The notes under the pieces: model-generated
Databases searched by the model: none
What the model saw: the letters and a program-made list of their open reading frames with translations, nothing else
Told to the model about the DNA's origin: nothing
Translations under genes and position numbers: made by a program
Source: an uncultured Prochlorococcus sp.
GTDB taxonomy: Bacteria; Cyanobacteriota; Cyanobacteriia; PCC-6307; Cyanobiaceae
Length of the DNA: 39,953 nucleotides
NCBI GenBank assembly: GCA_902624105.1
Contig: CACNWH010000011.1
Span: forward strand, 1 to 39,953
Direction: 5' to 3'
Shown here: in pieces, positions 1 through 10,579 of the stretch
Position numbering within the stretch: the first letter of the stretch is position 1
Layout: each line of letters begins with the position of its first letter

Positions 1-509
1 AGGATTTAGCTGATAGAAAAAGAGAAATAACTGATAGAGATTTAGAGGCAATAGTAAGTGAACAAGTACAATTACCAGAATCTAAATATCAACTTAAACT
101 TGTCCAGGTAAGTTGTGGCAATGAATCCAAGCCTACAGCTACTATTACTTTATTTGATACTGAAGAACTCGTTGAAAGTACAGCCGTTGCATTAGGCACT
201 GGACCAGTAGATGCTGTTTGTAAAGCCTTGAATTCTCTTGCAATGGTTCCAAATGAACTAATAGAGTTTTCTGTTAAATCAGTAACTGAAGGGATTGATG
301 CACTTGGAGAAGTAACAATAAGAATTCGTAATAATGGAAGAATATATGCTGGCCACTCAGCTGATACAGATGTAGTAGTTGCTTCAGCAAATGCTTATGT
401 CAATGCTTTGAATAGACTTATTTTCACTGAGAAAAAGAATTCTATTCATCCTCAACATGATCTTTTAGCTAACACTGAAAATATTACATTATCTAATTCA
501 GGTGAATAA
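1..509 (+). CDS. leuA: 2-isopropylmalate synthase, C-terminal part (5' end outside window)
   Basis: The reading frame is open from base 3 to the stop at 507-509, giving about 168 residues, and runs off the left edge of the window. The translation reads as the C-terminal allosteric (leucine-binding) domain of LeuA: the stretch around [13 protein letters not shown] and the later [23 protein letters not shown]-type segment are family hallmarks. LeuA condenses acetyl-CoA with 2-oxoisovalerate in the first committed step of leucine synthesis in the cytoplasm. The catalytic TIM barrel lies outside the window and was not seen. The internal ATG at 228 is not a real start, because the same frame continues upstream with conserved sequence. 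Confidence 0.93.
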   Translation, partial: DLADRKREITDRDLEAIVSEQVQLPESKYQLKLVQVSCGNESKPTATITLFDTEELVESTAVALGTGPVDAVCKALNSLAMVPNELIEFSVKSVTEGIDALGEVTIRIRNNGRIYAGHSADTDVVVASANAYVNALNRLIFTEKKNSIHPQHDLLANTENITLSNSGE

Positions 510-584
510 AAATTTATTTAAATATTTAAAAATGCTTTGATTTGATCAAGCGGTATTGTAGATTTATTTAAAATCCAGAAATAA

Positions 585-977
585 ATGAGAGATAGGATAA
601 TCGGCTATTGGACACTCTCTTGGGTTGGTTTAATTGCCAATATAATTGCTTTACCTATTATCGCATTAGTTATAAGTTATGGTCCCCCTTTAAAGGTCGC
701 AAACATGACTTTGGCAATAAGCTTAGGTTGGCCTGCTGCGATAGTCGGGATTGTTTCATCTTCAGCTTTATTAGCTGAGAGAAAGTGGGGTGTAACTCTA
801 GCATTAATTTCCTTATCAATGGTTATTACAGGAGCTTTGCCGTACTCAATAGTAAGGTTAATAAATTTACAAGATTATTCAGGAATAGGAGGTTTAACTT
901 TAATTACTTCTATTGTTAGTGTCTTGGCCTTGTTATATTGGTGTTTACCAAATCATAGAAAAAGTATTAGGTTATAA
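585..977 (+). CDS. small four-helix membrane protein, unknown function
   Basis: This is a 130-residue protein made almost wholly of hydrophobic segments. I see about four membrane helices, near residues 10-32, 42-63, 69-88 and 103-122, with short polar loops and a basic C-terminus (HRKSIRL). I recognise no catalytic motif. It starts at ATG 585, about 75 bases after leuA, without a strong Shine-Dalgarno sequence. It ends three bases before the stop of the convergent HD-domain gene. It may belong to a cyanobacterial family of conserved hypothetical membrane proteins, but I cannot assign a function. Codon use and base composition match its neighbours, so there is no sign of transfer. Confidence 0.7.
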   Translation: MRDRIIGYWTLSWVGLIANIIALPIIALVISYGPPLKVANMTLAISLGWPAAIVGIVSSSALLAERKWGVTLALISLSMVITGALPYSIVRLINLQDYSGIGGLTLITSIVSVLALLYWCLPNHRKSIRL

Positions 978-980
978 ATA

Positions 981-2456
981 TTAAGGACAACTTTTATTTT
1001 TTTCAGTAGGATATTGAATTCTTCTATGCCTTACTCTTTTCCATACATTCAAAAATGATATTTTAATAAGATAAATTTCTCCCCTTGAAAAATTACTATC
1101 TAAAAGCTGACCATCTTCTATCCTGAAGTTTATTATTTTTGAAATAATTTTTAAAGCTTCTTTATCTGATGCATTTATATCCATTGCTCTAAGAGCAGCC
1201 TCACATCCATCAGCAAGCATAAGAATCGCTGTCTCTTTTGATTGAGGGATTGGGCCTTTATATTTAAAATTCTTTTCTGAAACATTTTTATCTTTCTCTT
1301 TAGCTTTAGATAAAAAGTATCCCATTTTTAATGTGCCTTGATGTTCAGGAATAAAGTTGACAATCGGTTTAGGTAAACCATACTTTCTAGCAATCTGTAT
1401 CCCTTTATCGACATGAGCTTGTAATATTTTTGCACTTTCCAATGGATTATCTAGTTCATCATGTGGATTATTTTTGCCATTTTGATTCTCAATAAACCAA
1501 TTTGGAGCATGTAACTTCCCAATATCATGATATAACGCTCCTGTTCTTACAAGATCAACATTACCACCAATCATTCTTGTGGCTTCTTCTGCCAACCCGC
1601 AAAGTAATAGGGTGTGTTCAAATGTGCCAGGGGCTTCAACGGAAAGTCTTCTTAAGAGCGGTTTTTCTTGATCTGCAAGCTCTAGTAATCTTGCTTTTGT
1701 TACTAATCCAAATATTGATTCAAGTATTGGCATAAGAATAATAGCCAATAGCATTAGTGTCGCTAATAAAAAAGAATCTGAAATGATATTTCCTCTTTCT
1801 AAGATTAAATTTTGTAAATTGAAATTGTACAAATCATTATTGTCAATCCCCAGGAAAAGACATTGAGCTATAAATGCTCCTAGTGGCACTAGTATCGAGA
1901 CTTGTAGTAGTTGAGCTCTACTCCTAATTTTTCCACCGAAAATGGCAACTATGCATGACGCAACAAATGTTATGAGTAATAAATATTCATTGATTCCAAT
2001 TGGAGAATTTGGCCAGTTAATTAAAGCGATAGAAACCCATGATAATGCTGTAATTGTGCCCATTCCCTGAGAGAGTATCAAGGTAGGAGGAACAATTATT
2101 GGTAAGGCACTTATTGTTTTAAAATTGATTTTTAAAACCTGTACGATAAGTAAAAGAATAATTAATAAAAAAATTTGCCTTGAATTTATCGTGGGGTCAT
2201 CTTTTTTAGAAATATATACAAGCACTAAACAGCATATAAGGATTTCAAAGAAGTTTATGATTATTGATAATATAAAATTTAAGTTATGTATCGGCTTAGT
2301 GACTAATTCAAATGAAGTAATCATAGAAAAAATTATACAAACTAATAAAATTAAATATTTATCAAGTTTTTTGAGCTTGGTTAATTTCTTTGTAGGGGCT
2401 TGACTTTTAATCCATGAATTATAAATTTTTTTAGTTAGCCTTGTAAGGTTTTGCAC
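981..2456 (-). CDS. membrane HD-domain phosphohydrolase, PgpH / 7TMR-HD type (probable c-di-AMP phosphodiesterase)
   Basis: 491 residues. The N-terminal half (about 33-250) is a run of roughly seven hydrophobic helices. The C-terminal half is an HD phosphohydrolase domain with His281 (FEHTLLL), the paired His310-Asp311 (YHDIGKL), His348 (QAHVDKG), His372 (EHQGT) and Asp416 (LADGCEA). This layout is that of the 7TMR-HD family, whose Listeria member PgpH hydrolyses cyclic-di-AMP. PgpH is about 700 residues, with a large extracytoplasmic domain after the first helix. Here the first helix is followed almost directly by the membrane bundle, so that sensor domain is absent. The start is GTG at 2456, with no good upstream ATG. 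Substrate is inferred from the family; a diadenylate cyclase gene lies at 28128-29015. Confidence 0.82.
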   Translation of the reverse strand: MQNLTRLTKKIYNSWIKSQAPTKKLTKLKKLDKYLILLVCIIFSMITSFELVTKPIHNLNFILSIIINFFEILICCLVLVYISKKDDPTINSRQIFLLIILLLIVQVLKINFKTISALPIIVPPTLILSQGMGTITALSWVSIALINWPNSPIGINEYLLLITFVASCIVAIFGGKIRSRAQLLQVSILVPLGAFIAQCLFLGIDNNDLYNFNLQNLILERGNIISDSFLLATLMLLAIILMPILESIFGLVTKARLLELADQEKPLLRRLSVEAPGTFEHTLLLCGLAEEATRMIGGNVDLVRTGALYHDIGKLHAPNWFIENQNGKNNPHDELDNPLESAKILQAHVDKGIQIARKYGLPKPIVNFIPEHQGTLKMGYFLSKAKEKDKNVSEKNFKYKGPIPQSKETAILMLADGCEAALRAMDINASDKEALKIISKIINFRIEDGQLLDSNFSRGEIYLIKISFLNVWKRVRHRRIQYPTEKNKSCP

Positions 2457-2530
2457 AGAATATAAGTAAATCTTTTTCTTTGTCTTAAAATTATAAGCAT
2501 GTTAATAAAAAAAAGGAGAAGTTTTTTTAA

Positions 2531-3427
2531 ATGTCAATAAAATTAGATGGTAAACAGTTCTCTTTAGAAATTCAAGAAAGATTAATAAAAACTATTTCTG
2601 AAAGTCGTTTAAAGATAAAAAGACCTCCAAGTCTTGCTGTAATAAGAATCGGAGATGATCCAGCAAGTGGTGTATATGTTGCTAATAAAGAGAGGGCATG
2701 TGCAAAAGTAGGAATAAATAGCTTGGTTTATCATTTGGAGGAAAATGTTTCTAATCAAAAACTAGAACAATTAATACATAAATTAAATATTGATAATGAT
2801 TTAGATGGAATATTACTTCAATTACCTTTACCTAAGGAGTTAAATGCACAAAAATTAATCAGTCAAATTAATCCTTCAAAAGATGTTGACGGCCTTCATG
2901 AAACAAATATAGGTAAATTGATAAAATGCGAACCAGGTTTAAGATCATGCACTCCTGCAGGAATAATAAATCTTTTAAATTCTAAAAATATAAAAATTGA
3001 AGGTAAGAGAGTTGTTGTTATAGGAAGGAGTCTTCTTGTTGGAAAACCAATATCAAATATGATGCTTAATTTAAACGGAACAGTAACAATCGCTCATTCC
3101 AAAACAAAAAATCTTAAGGATATTTGTTTGCAAGCTGATATCTTAGTAGTTGCAGCTGGGAAGCCTAATTTTATCGATTCAAGTTTTGTAAAGGAAGGGG
3201 CTGTAATAATAGATGTTGGCATCCATAGATTAAAAAGTTCTAATAATGATATGACTCAACTGTGTGGAGATGTAATAATGGAGGATGTAATTTCTAAAGT
3301 ATTTGCGTATACACCAGTTCCTGGTGGGGTTGGCCCGATGACAGTTACGATGTTGTTAGTTAACACTATTTTTAGTTGGCAAAAACGTTGTGGACTTATT
3401 TCAACTTTGGACGATCTTTTACCATGA
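2531..3427 (+). CDS. folD: bifunctional methylenetetrahydrofolate dehydrogenase / methenyltetrahydrofolate cyclohydrolase
   Basis: 298 residues, normal length for FolD. It interconverts 5,10-methylene-, 5,10-methenyl- and 10-formyl-tetrahydrofolate using NADP in the cytoplasm, supplying one-carbon units for purines, formyl-Met-tRNA and methionine. Visible hallmarks are the active-site Tyr49 and Lys53 in SGVYVANK, the [10 protein letters not shown] signature at about 92-101, the GRSLLVGKP nucleotide-binding loop and the C-terminal PGGVGPMTV motif. The start is ATG 2531, preceded by an AAGGAG-type ribosome binding site about a dozen bases upstream. It is divergent from the HD-domain gene and 36 bases upstream of crtE, with which it is probably co-transcribed. 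Confidence 0.97.
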   Translation: MSIKLDGKQFSLEIQERLIKTISESRLKIKRPPSLAVIRIGDDPASGVYVANKERACAKVGINSLVYHLEENVSNQKLEQLIHKLNIDNDLDGILLQLPLPKELNAQKLISQINPSKDVDGLHETNIGKLIKCEPGLRSCTPAGIINLLNSKNIKIEGKRVVVIGRSLLVGKPISNMMLNLNGTVTIAHSKTKNLKDICLQADILVVAAGKPNFIDSSFVKEGAVIIDVGIHRLKSSNNDMTQLCGDVIMEDVISKVFAYTPVPGGVGPMTVTMLLVNTIFSWQKRCGLISTLDDLLP

Positions 3428-3463
3428 AACAAACTTAGAGTTTTAAAATTTAATTTTTAGATA

Positions 3464-4366
3464 ATGACCCAAATTATTTCCCAAAATTTTGATTTTGAAA
3501 GATATCTAAAAGAAACTAAAAAGGTCGTTGAAGAAGCTCTTGATTCTTCATTATCTCCTGAAAAGCCAGAAATCCTTAGAGAATCTATGAGATATTCCTT
3601 GTTAGCAGGGGGGAAGAGAATACGACCAATTTTATGCTTAGCCTCTTGTTCCTTGGCAGGAGGAAAACCTGAACTTGCTGTTCCAACTGCGGTTGCTATA
3701 GAAATGATTCATACAATGTCATTAATACATGATGATCTACCAGCCATGGATAATGATGATTTGAGGAGAGGAAGACCTACAAATCATAAGGTTTATGGAG
3801 ATGCTGTAGCTATCCTTGCTGGAGATGCTCTTTTAACAAGAGCTTTTGAAATGGTTTCCTTGAGAAGTCCAGATGTTGATTCTAAAAGATTATTAAATGT
3901 TGTTGGCGAACTATCTTTAGTAGCAGGTGCGCCAGGATTGGTAGGTGGTCAGGTTGTTGATCTTGAATGTGAAGGTAAAAAGGTTGATTTGGAAACCCTT
4001 GAGTATATTCATTTACATAAAACAGGAGCCTTACTTAAAGCATGCGTAAGAACTGGTGCGATGATTGCAGGTGCTGATGAAAAATTACTTACAGCTCTAA
4101 CTAGTTACGCTGAGGGTATAGGACTGGCTTTTCAAATAATTGATGATATCCTTGACGTCACTGCAAGTAGTGAGACATTAGGTAAAACTGCTGGTAAAGA
4201 TATTCTGGCAGATAAGACCACTTATCCTAAATTACTTGGTCTAGAGGAATCAAAGAAAAGAGCTCTTAACTTGGTCAAAAAGGCAAAAGAAGCTATTATC
4301 CCATGGGGAGAAGATGCTAATTATTTGCTATCTCTCGCCGATTTCATTACAAATCGAGATAGATAA
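3464..4366 (+). CDS. crtE: geranylgeranyl diphosphate synthase
   Basis: 300 residues, all-alpha trans-prenyltransferase. The first Asp-rich motif is Asp90-Asp91-Leu-Pro-Ala-Met-Asp96 and the second is IDDILD near residue 225. Both bind Mg-diphosphate. The residues just before the first motif are small or aliphatic (Met85, Ser86) and not bulky aromatic, as expected for a C20 rather than a C15 product. GGPP feeds carotenoids, the phytyl tail of chlorophyll, plastoquinone and tocopherol. Start ATG 3464. It follows folD by 36 bases and precedes a DUF212 membrane protein by 13 bases, which suggests one transcript. The close paralogue IspA (FPP synthase) is the main alternative name, but one enzyme often serves both roles in cyanobacteria. 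Confidence 0.93.
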   Translation: MTQIISQNFDFERYLKETKKVVEEALDSSLSPEKPEILRESMRYSLLAGGKRIRPILCLASCSLAGGKPELAVPTAVAIEMIHTMSLIHDDLPAMDNDDLRRGRPTNHKVYGDAVAILAGDALLTRAFEMVSLRSPDVDSKRLLNVVGELSLVAGAPGLVGGQVVDLECEGKKVDLETLEYIHLHKTGALLKACVRTGAMIAGADEKLLTALTSYAEGIGLAFQIIDDILDVTASSETLGKTAGKDILADKTTYPKLLGLEESKKRALNLVKKAKEAIIPWGEDANYLLSLADFITNRDR

Positions 4367-4379
4367 ATAATGAGTTAAA

Positions 4380-4859
4380 ATGACGGAATTATTTGAATTA
4401 TTAAATAATAAATTACTTTTTTGGAGTTTGATTTCCTGTCTTACAGCCCAAGTCTTAAAGATAGTTTTTAATTTTTTTTCTGAAGGTGATCTTAGAATCG
4501 GTATTATTTTTGAAACAGGTGGCATGCCTTCTAGCCATTCTGCTTTGATTACTTCTTTAACTGCTGGATTGGGTATGGATTTAGGGTTTGATGATCCAAT
4601 ATTTGCTCTTTCTGTAGGTATTTCATTAATAGTAATGTATGATGCTAGTGGTGTAAGAAGATCTGCTGGTTTGAACGCTAGGGAAATCAATAAACTATCA
4701 AAAAGTTTTGATGAAAAATCTACTTTAAATTTAAAGGAAACATTAGGTCATTCAAAATTAGAAGTTATAGTAGGAAGCATCCTCGGACCTTTAATTTCAT
4801 TACCAGGTGAAGTTTTTATCGGATCCCCATCAGATATCTTTAATTATATTTTTAATTAG
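4380..4859 (+). CDS. divergent PAP2 / DUF212 family membrane protein
   Basis: 159 residues. It carries the DUF212 signature GGMPSSHSALITSL near residues 43-56, which resembles the Ser/His core of PAP2 phosphatases, within a small protein of about three to four hydrophobic helices. The later segment MYDASGVRRSAG is also typical of the family. Eukaryotic and bacterial members are annotated as acid phosphatase/vanadium haloperoxidase related, but biochemical function is not established. It sits 13 bases after crtE, so a role in prenyl diphosphate or lipid phosphate handling is possible but is only inference. Its 3' end overlaps the 3' end of the convergent cobB by 8 bases. Confidence 0.87.
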   Translation: MTELFELLNNKLLFWSLISCLTAQVLKIVFNFFSEGDLRIGIIFETGGMPSSHSALITSLTAGLGMDLGFDDPIFALSVGISLIVMYDASGVRRSAGLNAREINKLSKSFDEKSTLNLKETLGHSKLEVIVGSILGPLISLPGEVFIGSPSDIFNYIFN

Positions 4860-6222
4860 AACTTCTTATTTGATGACTATTTAGTATATTTTGAAGAGCT
4901 TCTTTATTGCTAGGTAAATGCAAATGCATCCAACTTGCATGCAAATTGTCACTTGACCATCCTTCTTTCTTATATCTAGTTCCCCATGATTTAATTTTCC
5001 ATGGAGAGGAAAATATAGAATCATAATGTTTATTTTTATTTTGATTCTCTACTTGCCAATAATGAAATTCGTGGCCTCTTATTTGTTGATCTTTTTTAAT
5101 TATTATTGAATCTTTTTCCCCTTTTAAATATCTATATCCTACAGATAAACCTCCTTTCCTAGCTTTAAAAGGAAGTATACCTGCCATATTGTGTGAGAAG
5201 CCATTCTCATCTTCGATTGAATCTCCTAATATCATCATGCCTCCGCACTCTGCATATATGAACTTTGTTTTATAAAATTCTCTCAAAGACTTTAAACTTC
5301 TTTTTGAGTTACTTATATGTTGAGCATATCTTTCGGGAAAACCTCCAGGAATTATTAATGACTGAGCTTCTTTTGGAATCTCTTGATCATCATATATATT
5401 CCATGAAACAAGAGGAATTCCAATTGTATTTAAATATTCCTTGGTCTCTGGATATTGGAAATGAAAAATCTTATCCTCTGCAATTGCTATCGGTTTATTA
5501 TTCGAAAAAGGTTTTAAATCAATAGTTTTATTAAGAATATTTTTTTGGGTGGAAGCTTTAAGTAATTTTAAGAAAATTGAAAAATCTAAATGTTTTTCTG
5601 CAAAAGCAGCGAAATATTCAATATTGATTTTAGCTTTTGATTCTAGAGGTGAAATCAAACCAAGATTACTTCTACTTAAATTAATATTCTCATCAAATGG
5701 TAGAAATCCAATAATTTGGATAGATTGGTTTTTAAAAACCTCTTTGATTAATTTTTTATGTCTATCAGAATTTACGTTATTAAAAACTATTCCTTTTATA
5801 TTTATTTTAGTATCTAATTCTTGAAAACCTTTTAAGAGTGCAACTAACGAACCTACTTGACCTTTAGCATTTACGATAAAAACTATAGGTAAAGATAAAA
5901 TTTCTGCAACATTAGCGGTGCTCGAATAATGTGTTGAACCTAATCCCTCGTATAAACCCATTGCCCCTTCAACTAAGGAGAGATCAGATTTATTAGATTG
6001 TTCATAAAAAGAATTTCTAACCCATTCTTCTCCACTTAAAAATATATCTAAATTGCGACACATTGGATGACCAATTGAACTTAGTTGTTCTTGATCAAGA
6101 TAATCAGGCCCAACTTTAAATGTTTGTAATTTTAAGCCTTTTGTATATGCCCAACATGAGACTAGTAATGATAACGTTGTTTTTCCTGTATCTGTTGATG
6201 GAGCAGATATAATACAAGACAT
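4852..6222 (-). CDS. cobB: cobyrinic acid a,c-diamide synthase
   Basis: 456 residues. The N-terminal ATP-binding domain opens with a P-loop-like motif SAPSTDTGKTT (6-16) followed by VGPDYLD. The C-terminal class-I glutamine amidotransferase domain has nucleophile Cys326 in YAECGGMM and a GHEFHYW motif with the partner His. It amidates the a and c side chains of cobyrinate with glutamine and ATP during corrin ring synthesis. CbiA is the anaerobic-pathway name for the same activity, and cyanobacteria mostly use that route, so cbiA is an equally good symbol. Picocyanobacteria are known to make pseudocobalamin. It starts at ATG 6222, 9 bases after the opcA stop, so it is translated from the zwf-opcA transcript or a close internal promoter. 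Confidence 0.94.
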   Translation of the reverse strand: MSCIISAPSTDTGKTTLSLLVSCWAYTKGLKLQTFKVGPDYLDQEQLSSIGHPMCRNLDIFLSGEEWVRNSFYEQSNKSDLSLVEGAMGLYEGLGSTHYSSTANVAEILSLPIVFIVNAKGQVGSLVALLKGFQELDTKINIKGIVFNNVNSDRHKKLIKEVFKNQSIQIIGFLPFDENINLSRSNLGLISPLESKAKINIEYFAAFAEKHLDFSIFLKLLKASTQKNILNKTIDLKPFSNNKPIAIAEDKIFHFQYPETKEYLNTIGIPLVSWNIYDDQEIPKEAQSLIIPGGFPERYAQHISNSKRSLKSLREFYKTKFIYAECGGMMILGDSIEDENGFSHNMAGILPFKARKGGLSVGYRYLKGEKDSIIIKKDQQIRGHEFHYWQVENQNKNKHYDSIFSSPWKIKSWGTRYKKEGWSSDNLHASWMHLHLPSNKEALQNILNSHQIRSSN

Positions 6223-6231
6223 ATTACTAAG

Positions 6232-7533
6232 TTAGTAGTTAATACTTTTATATATCGTTGAGGCTATTTTTATAGCTTCTTCAAATAAAGGACTTGTACT
6301 TCCTCTGCTGCTAGAAAGTAGTTTACTAACATCCGCTTCTGAGGATAAAAATGAACTTGGAACAACTTCCTCAATAAGATGCATATCAGCCATTCCTCCA
6401 GCTTCTAGTCTCATGCACTCTGCTGATTCCGAACCAAGAATTATGCAGGTATTTTTTTTTGGATCATTACTTATACTGGAAATCAATCTTAAGCCAATAA
6501 CTTGACCTGAATGGATACTTGGATTCCCAACTGGCAATGGATTAATTGCAGTTGAAACTTGTTCTTCATTATCCTTTTTAAATTTAATAATTAATGAATC
6601 GTATTTATAGTATGTTTTAAGGAAAATCCAACCTAATTTTGCGCTAATCCAAGATATTAAAAATAAAGCTTGAATAATATGATCGCCCTCAATATCTACA
6701 TCAACTTGAGATATCTGATCCAGTAAGTTTCTTCGAGAGGGGGGATCAAATATCATTGCAAGTGATTCTCTCCAACTTTTTAGTCGCAACCAATTTAAAT
6801 CATTAATAGATTTCTCAAGACTCAATGCATTACAAAGGATGTCAATACATCTTTTTAATGAACCATTAGCAGTATCTATGATTAATCTTTTATCATTTTT
6901 AGTAAAATAATCAAGTATTTCCGGACAGTCATCTAGACTACTGTTCCACCAAAGCCATGCGGGGAGATCATTGATGGATAATTCATCGACAATATCTAAC
7001 CCCTTCTCAAGTATGGAATTTGCACTACCTCTAACTACAACAAGATCCCCACAAATAGTTTGATCTTTGTTTTCTTCATTTAGAGGGCAATAAGCTGATA
7101 CGAAAGTTTTAATATCAGAATTATTTGAAAATGTTGGAGCGAGAGTTATTAATCTTCTTGGATTAAGAGTACTTATTGATGCTTCAAAAAATTGCCCGCG
7201 TAGATCTTCTGAGGAATTATCTTGTATATCGACTTCAATTAAATCAAATAAATCTTTGCTATGTAGGGATGTTGCCAATGGCAGTCCATTTTTTAATATT
7301 AAACTTTTAGCAGCTTTTATGACTTCCTCGCTTAAGTTCCCTGTTATAGGTCCATTTATTAAATTACTTTTAACTAATCTTTGCTCAAGCCAAGAAGGTT
7401 GCCAGACAATTAAAGAAAAAGTATTTGCACCTGCATTATCTTCTCCTTCAGAAATCCATAATTTATTTAAATAATTAGAAATTTCTTCTGAAGGAAGTTC
7501 TAATGGTGTTTGGAGAGTTAGTTGAGGTTTCAT
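6232..7533 (-). CDS. opcA: glucose-6-phosphate dehydrogenase assembly / activator protein OpcA
   Basis: 433 residues with no recognisable catalytic motif. Sequence character and position directly behind zwf match cyanobacterial OpcA. OpcA is known to be needed for oligomerisation and activation of glucose-6-phosphate dehydrogenase and to link it to redox state, which matters for dark respiration through the oxidative pentose phosphate pathway. Start ATG 7533, 9 bases after the zwf stop; its own stop is 9 bases before cobB. The protein is soluble, with no signal peptide. The assignment rests on family resemblance plus the invariant zwf-opcA gene order in cyanobacteria. Confidence 0.93.
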   Translation of the reverse strand: MKPQLTLQTPLELPSEEISNYLNKLWISEGEDNAGANTFSLIVWQPSWLEQRLVKSNLINGPITGNLSEEVIKAAKSLILKNGLPLATSLHSKDLFDLIEVDIQDNSSEDLRGQFFEASISTLNPRRLITLAPTFSNNSDIKTFVSAYCPLNEENKDQTICGDLVVVRGSANSILEKGLDIVDELSINDLPAWLWWNSSLDDCPEILDYFTKNDKRLIIDTANGSLKRCIDILCNALSLEKSINDLNWLRLKSWRESLAMIFDPPSRRNLLDQISQVDVDIEGDHIIQALFLISWISAKLGWIFLKTYYKYDSLIIKFKKDNEEQVSTAINPLPVGNPSIHSGQVIGLRLISSISNDPKKNTCIILGSESAECMRLEAGGMADMHLIEEVVPSSFLSSEADVSKLLSSSRGSTSPLFEEAIKIASTIYKSINY

Positions 7534-7542
7534 TTTAAAAAT

Positions 7543-9066
7543 TTAAGGTCTGCGCCAAAAGAAATTATCTCTTGAAAGCAATTGATCAGATTCCGAAGGC
7601 CCCCATGTTTTGGACTCATACTTATGAATAGGAAGTTTCCAGGGAGCGTTTTCCATCAATTCAATAAGAGGGGTATATAATTTCCATGCAGCTTCAACTT
7701 CATCACTTCTAGTAAATAGAGTTGGATCTCCTAACATCGAATCTGCTAATAATCTTACGTAACCTTCATCGGAGGGTTCACCAAAAGATTCATCATAAGA
7801 AAATTCCATTTCAACTGGTCTTGATCTCATCCCAGAACCTGGAGATTTGACTTCAAATTTAAATGTTGCCCCTTCATTTGGTTGAATTCTAATAATTAAT
7901 TGATTTGGAGCTGGATTTATTATTGTTGAATCAAATAAATGTACAGGTACATCTTTAAAAGTTAAAACAATTTCACCTAATCTTTTTGGTAGCCTTTTTC
8001 CTGTTCTTAAGTAAAAAGGAACTCCTTGCCATCTCCAGTTATCTATAAATACTTTGGTAGCGATATATGTTTCTGTTGTGCTATTAGGATCAACCCCTGG
8101 CTCTTCACGATATCCTCTTAAAGGATTAACAATATTACCTCCCTCCTGATATTGGCCTCTAATACAACATCGCCAAGGCTCTTCTTCATCTGCAAGTTTG
8201 GTTGCCTGAAGTACTTTGGCTTTTTCATTTCTAATAGCTTCAGGATCAAATCTACCTGGAGGTTCCATTGAAATCACTGCAAGCATTTGCGTTAAATGAT
8301 TTTGAAGCATATCTCTTAGAGCTCCTGAGGTTTCATAATAACCAGCCCTATCTTCAACTCCGACGGTTTCTGAAGATGTTATTTGAATATTTGAAATATA
8401 ATTTCTATTCCAAATTGGTTCAAATATTGTATTTGCAAACCTCAGTACGAGAATATTTTGAACAGTTTCTTTACCTAAATAATGATCAATTCTATAAATT
8501 TGACTTTCATCAGCACAACTTTGTACGATTTTATTTAGCTTTTTAGCACTGGAATAATCTCTCCCAAAAGGTTTCTCAATTACAACTCTACTTTTTACGG
8601 TGTCTTCCAATAAACCAGCTTTCTTTAAGGCTTTACAACCACTTCCATAAAAATTTGGTGATACTGAGAGATAAAATGTTTTATTGCCATGAGTAGCTTG
8701 TAGTTTATCAATCTTAGTTAATCTTTTAGCAAGTCTTTCTACTTGTAATTCTTGTTGAAGATCAACAGGTTCATAAAATAAGTATTTTAAAAACTGATTC
8801 CATTCATTTGGATTTTTAGAGATTTTATTCGCAAGTTTTATGCTCAATTTATCTTTAAATTCTTGGTCACTCCAAGGTCTTCTGGCACATCCAACAATTG
8901 CGAATTCACTTGGAATTCTTCTTTGTAGAAAAAGTTCAAATAACGCTGGTATAAGTTTCCTATGAGTAAGATCTCCACTCGCACCGAATATTACTAAACA
9001 TTGGGGAGGGATAACTCTTTCTTGGCGTAAACCAATTCTTAATGGATTACTAATGGAAGATTGCAT
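7543..9066 (-). CDS. zwf: glucose-6-phosphate 1-dehydrogenase
   Basis: 507 residues, full length. It oxidises glucose-6-phosphate to 6-phosphogluconolactone and makes NADPH, the entry step of the oxidative pentose phosphate pathway. The NADP-binding fingerprint is GASGDLTHRKL (28-38), the substrate/active-site signature is RIDHYLGKE (192-200), and EKPFGRD (164-170) is conserved. Cysteines include Cys184 and the pair Cys300-Cys301. In the LADSMLGDPTLF segment, position 443 is Ser, where some homologues have Cys. Start ATG 9066. First gene of a zwf-opcA-cobB run with 9-base junctions. In cyanobacteria the enzyme is under redox and clock-linked control; nothing in the upstream 90 bases identifies a specific operator. 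Confidence 0.97.
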   Translation of the reverse strand: MQSSISNPLRIGLRQERVIPPQCLVIFGASGDLTHRKLIPALFELFLQRRIPSEFAIVGCARRPWSDQEFKDKLSIKLANKISKNPNEWNQFLKYLFYEPVDLQQELQVERLAKRLTKIDKLQATHGNKTFYLSVSPNFYGSGCKALKKAGLLEDTVKSRVVIEKPFGRDYSSAKKLNKIVQSCADESQIYRIDHYLGKETVQNILVLRFANTIFEPIWNRNYISNIQITSSETVGVEDRAGYYETSGALRDMLQNHLTQMLAVISMEPPGRFDPEAIRNEKAKVLQATKLADEEEPWRCCIRGQYQEGGNIVNPLRGYREEPGVDPNSTTETYIATKVFIDNWRWQGVPFYLRTGKRLPKRLGEIVLTFKDVPVHLFDSTIINPAPNQLIIRIQPNEGATFKFEVKSPGSGMRSRPVEMEFSYDESFGEPSDEGYVRLLADSMLGDPTLFTRSDEVEAAWKLYTPLIELMENAPWKLPIHKYESKTWGPSESDQLLSRDNFFWRRP

Positions 9067-9155
9067 ATTTTCTTTGATCTTATGTATATAAAATCATAGA
9101 TTTTTTTTGCTAATGCTACGTATTGTGTCTAAATCAAAAAGTAAAAAATTGAATA

Positions 9156-10427
<1,272 letters not shown>

Positions 10428-10579
10428 TCAAGTTGTACACAAAAATGTATTTAATTTACATAAATGGTTACGTTTTGAGATCGTAATAAATCAATAAAAT
10501 TATTATTTTTTTACAAATTTAATTAATTTTATGAGTATAGTTACCTAATAATGATTTTCTTATAAAAAGAGATTTGTTA

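Noticed and set aside
510-584. Weak inverted repeat (GCTTTGAT / ATCAAGC) after leuA as a terminator
   Set aside because: The stem has a bulge, the loop is three bases and it is followed by GG rather than a T-run, so a terminator call is not supported.
4328-4690. 120-codon open frame on the minus strand across crtE and the DUF212 gene
   Set aside because: It is antisense to two well-supported genes, lacks a ribosome binding site and gives no recognisable protein.
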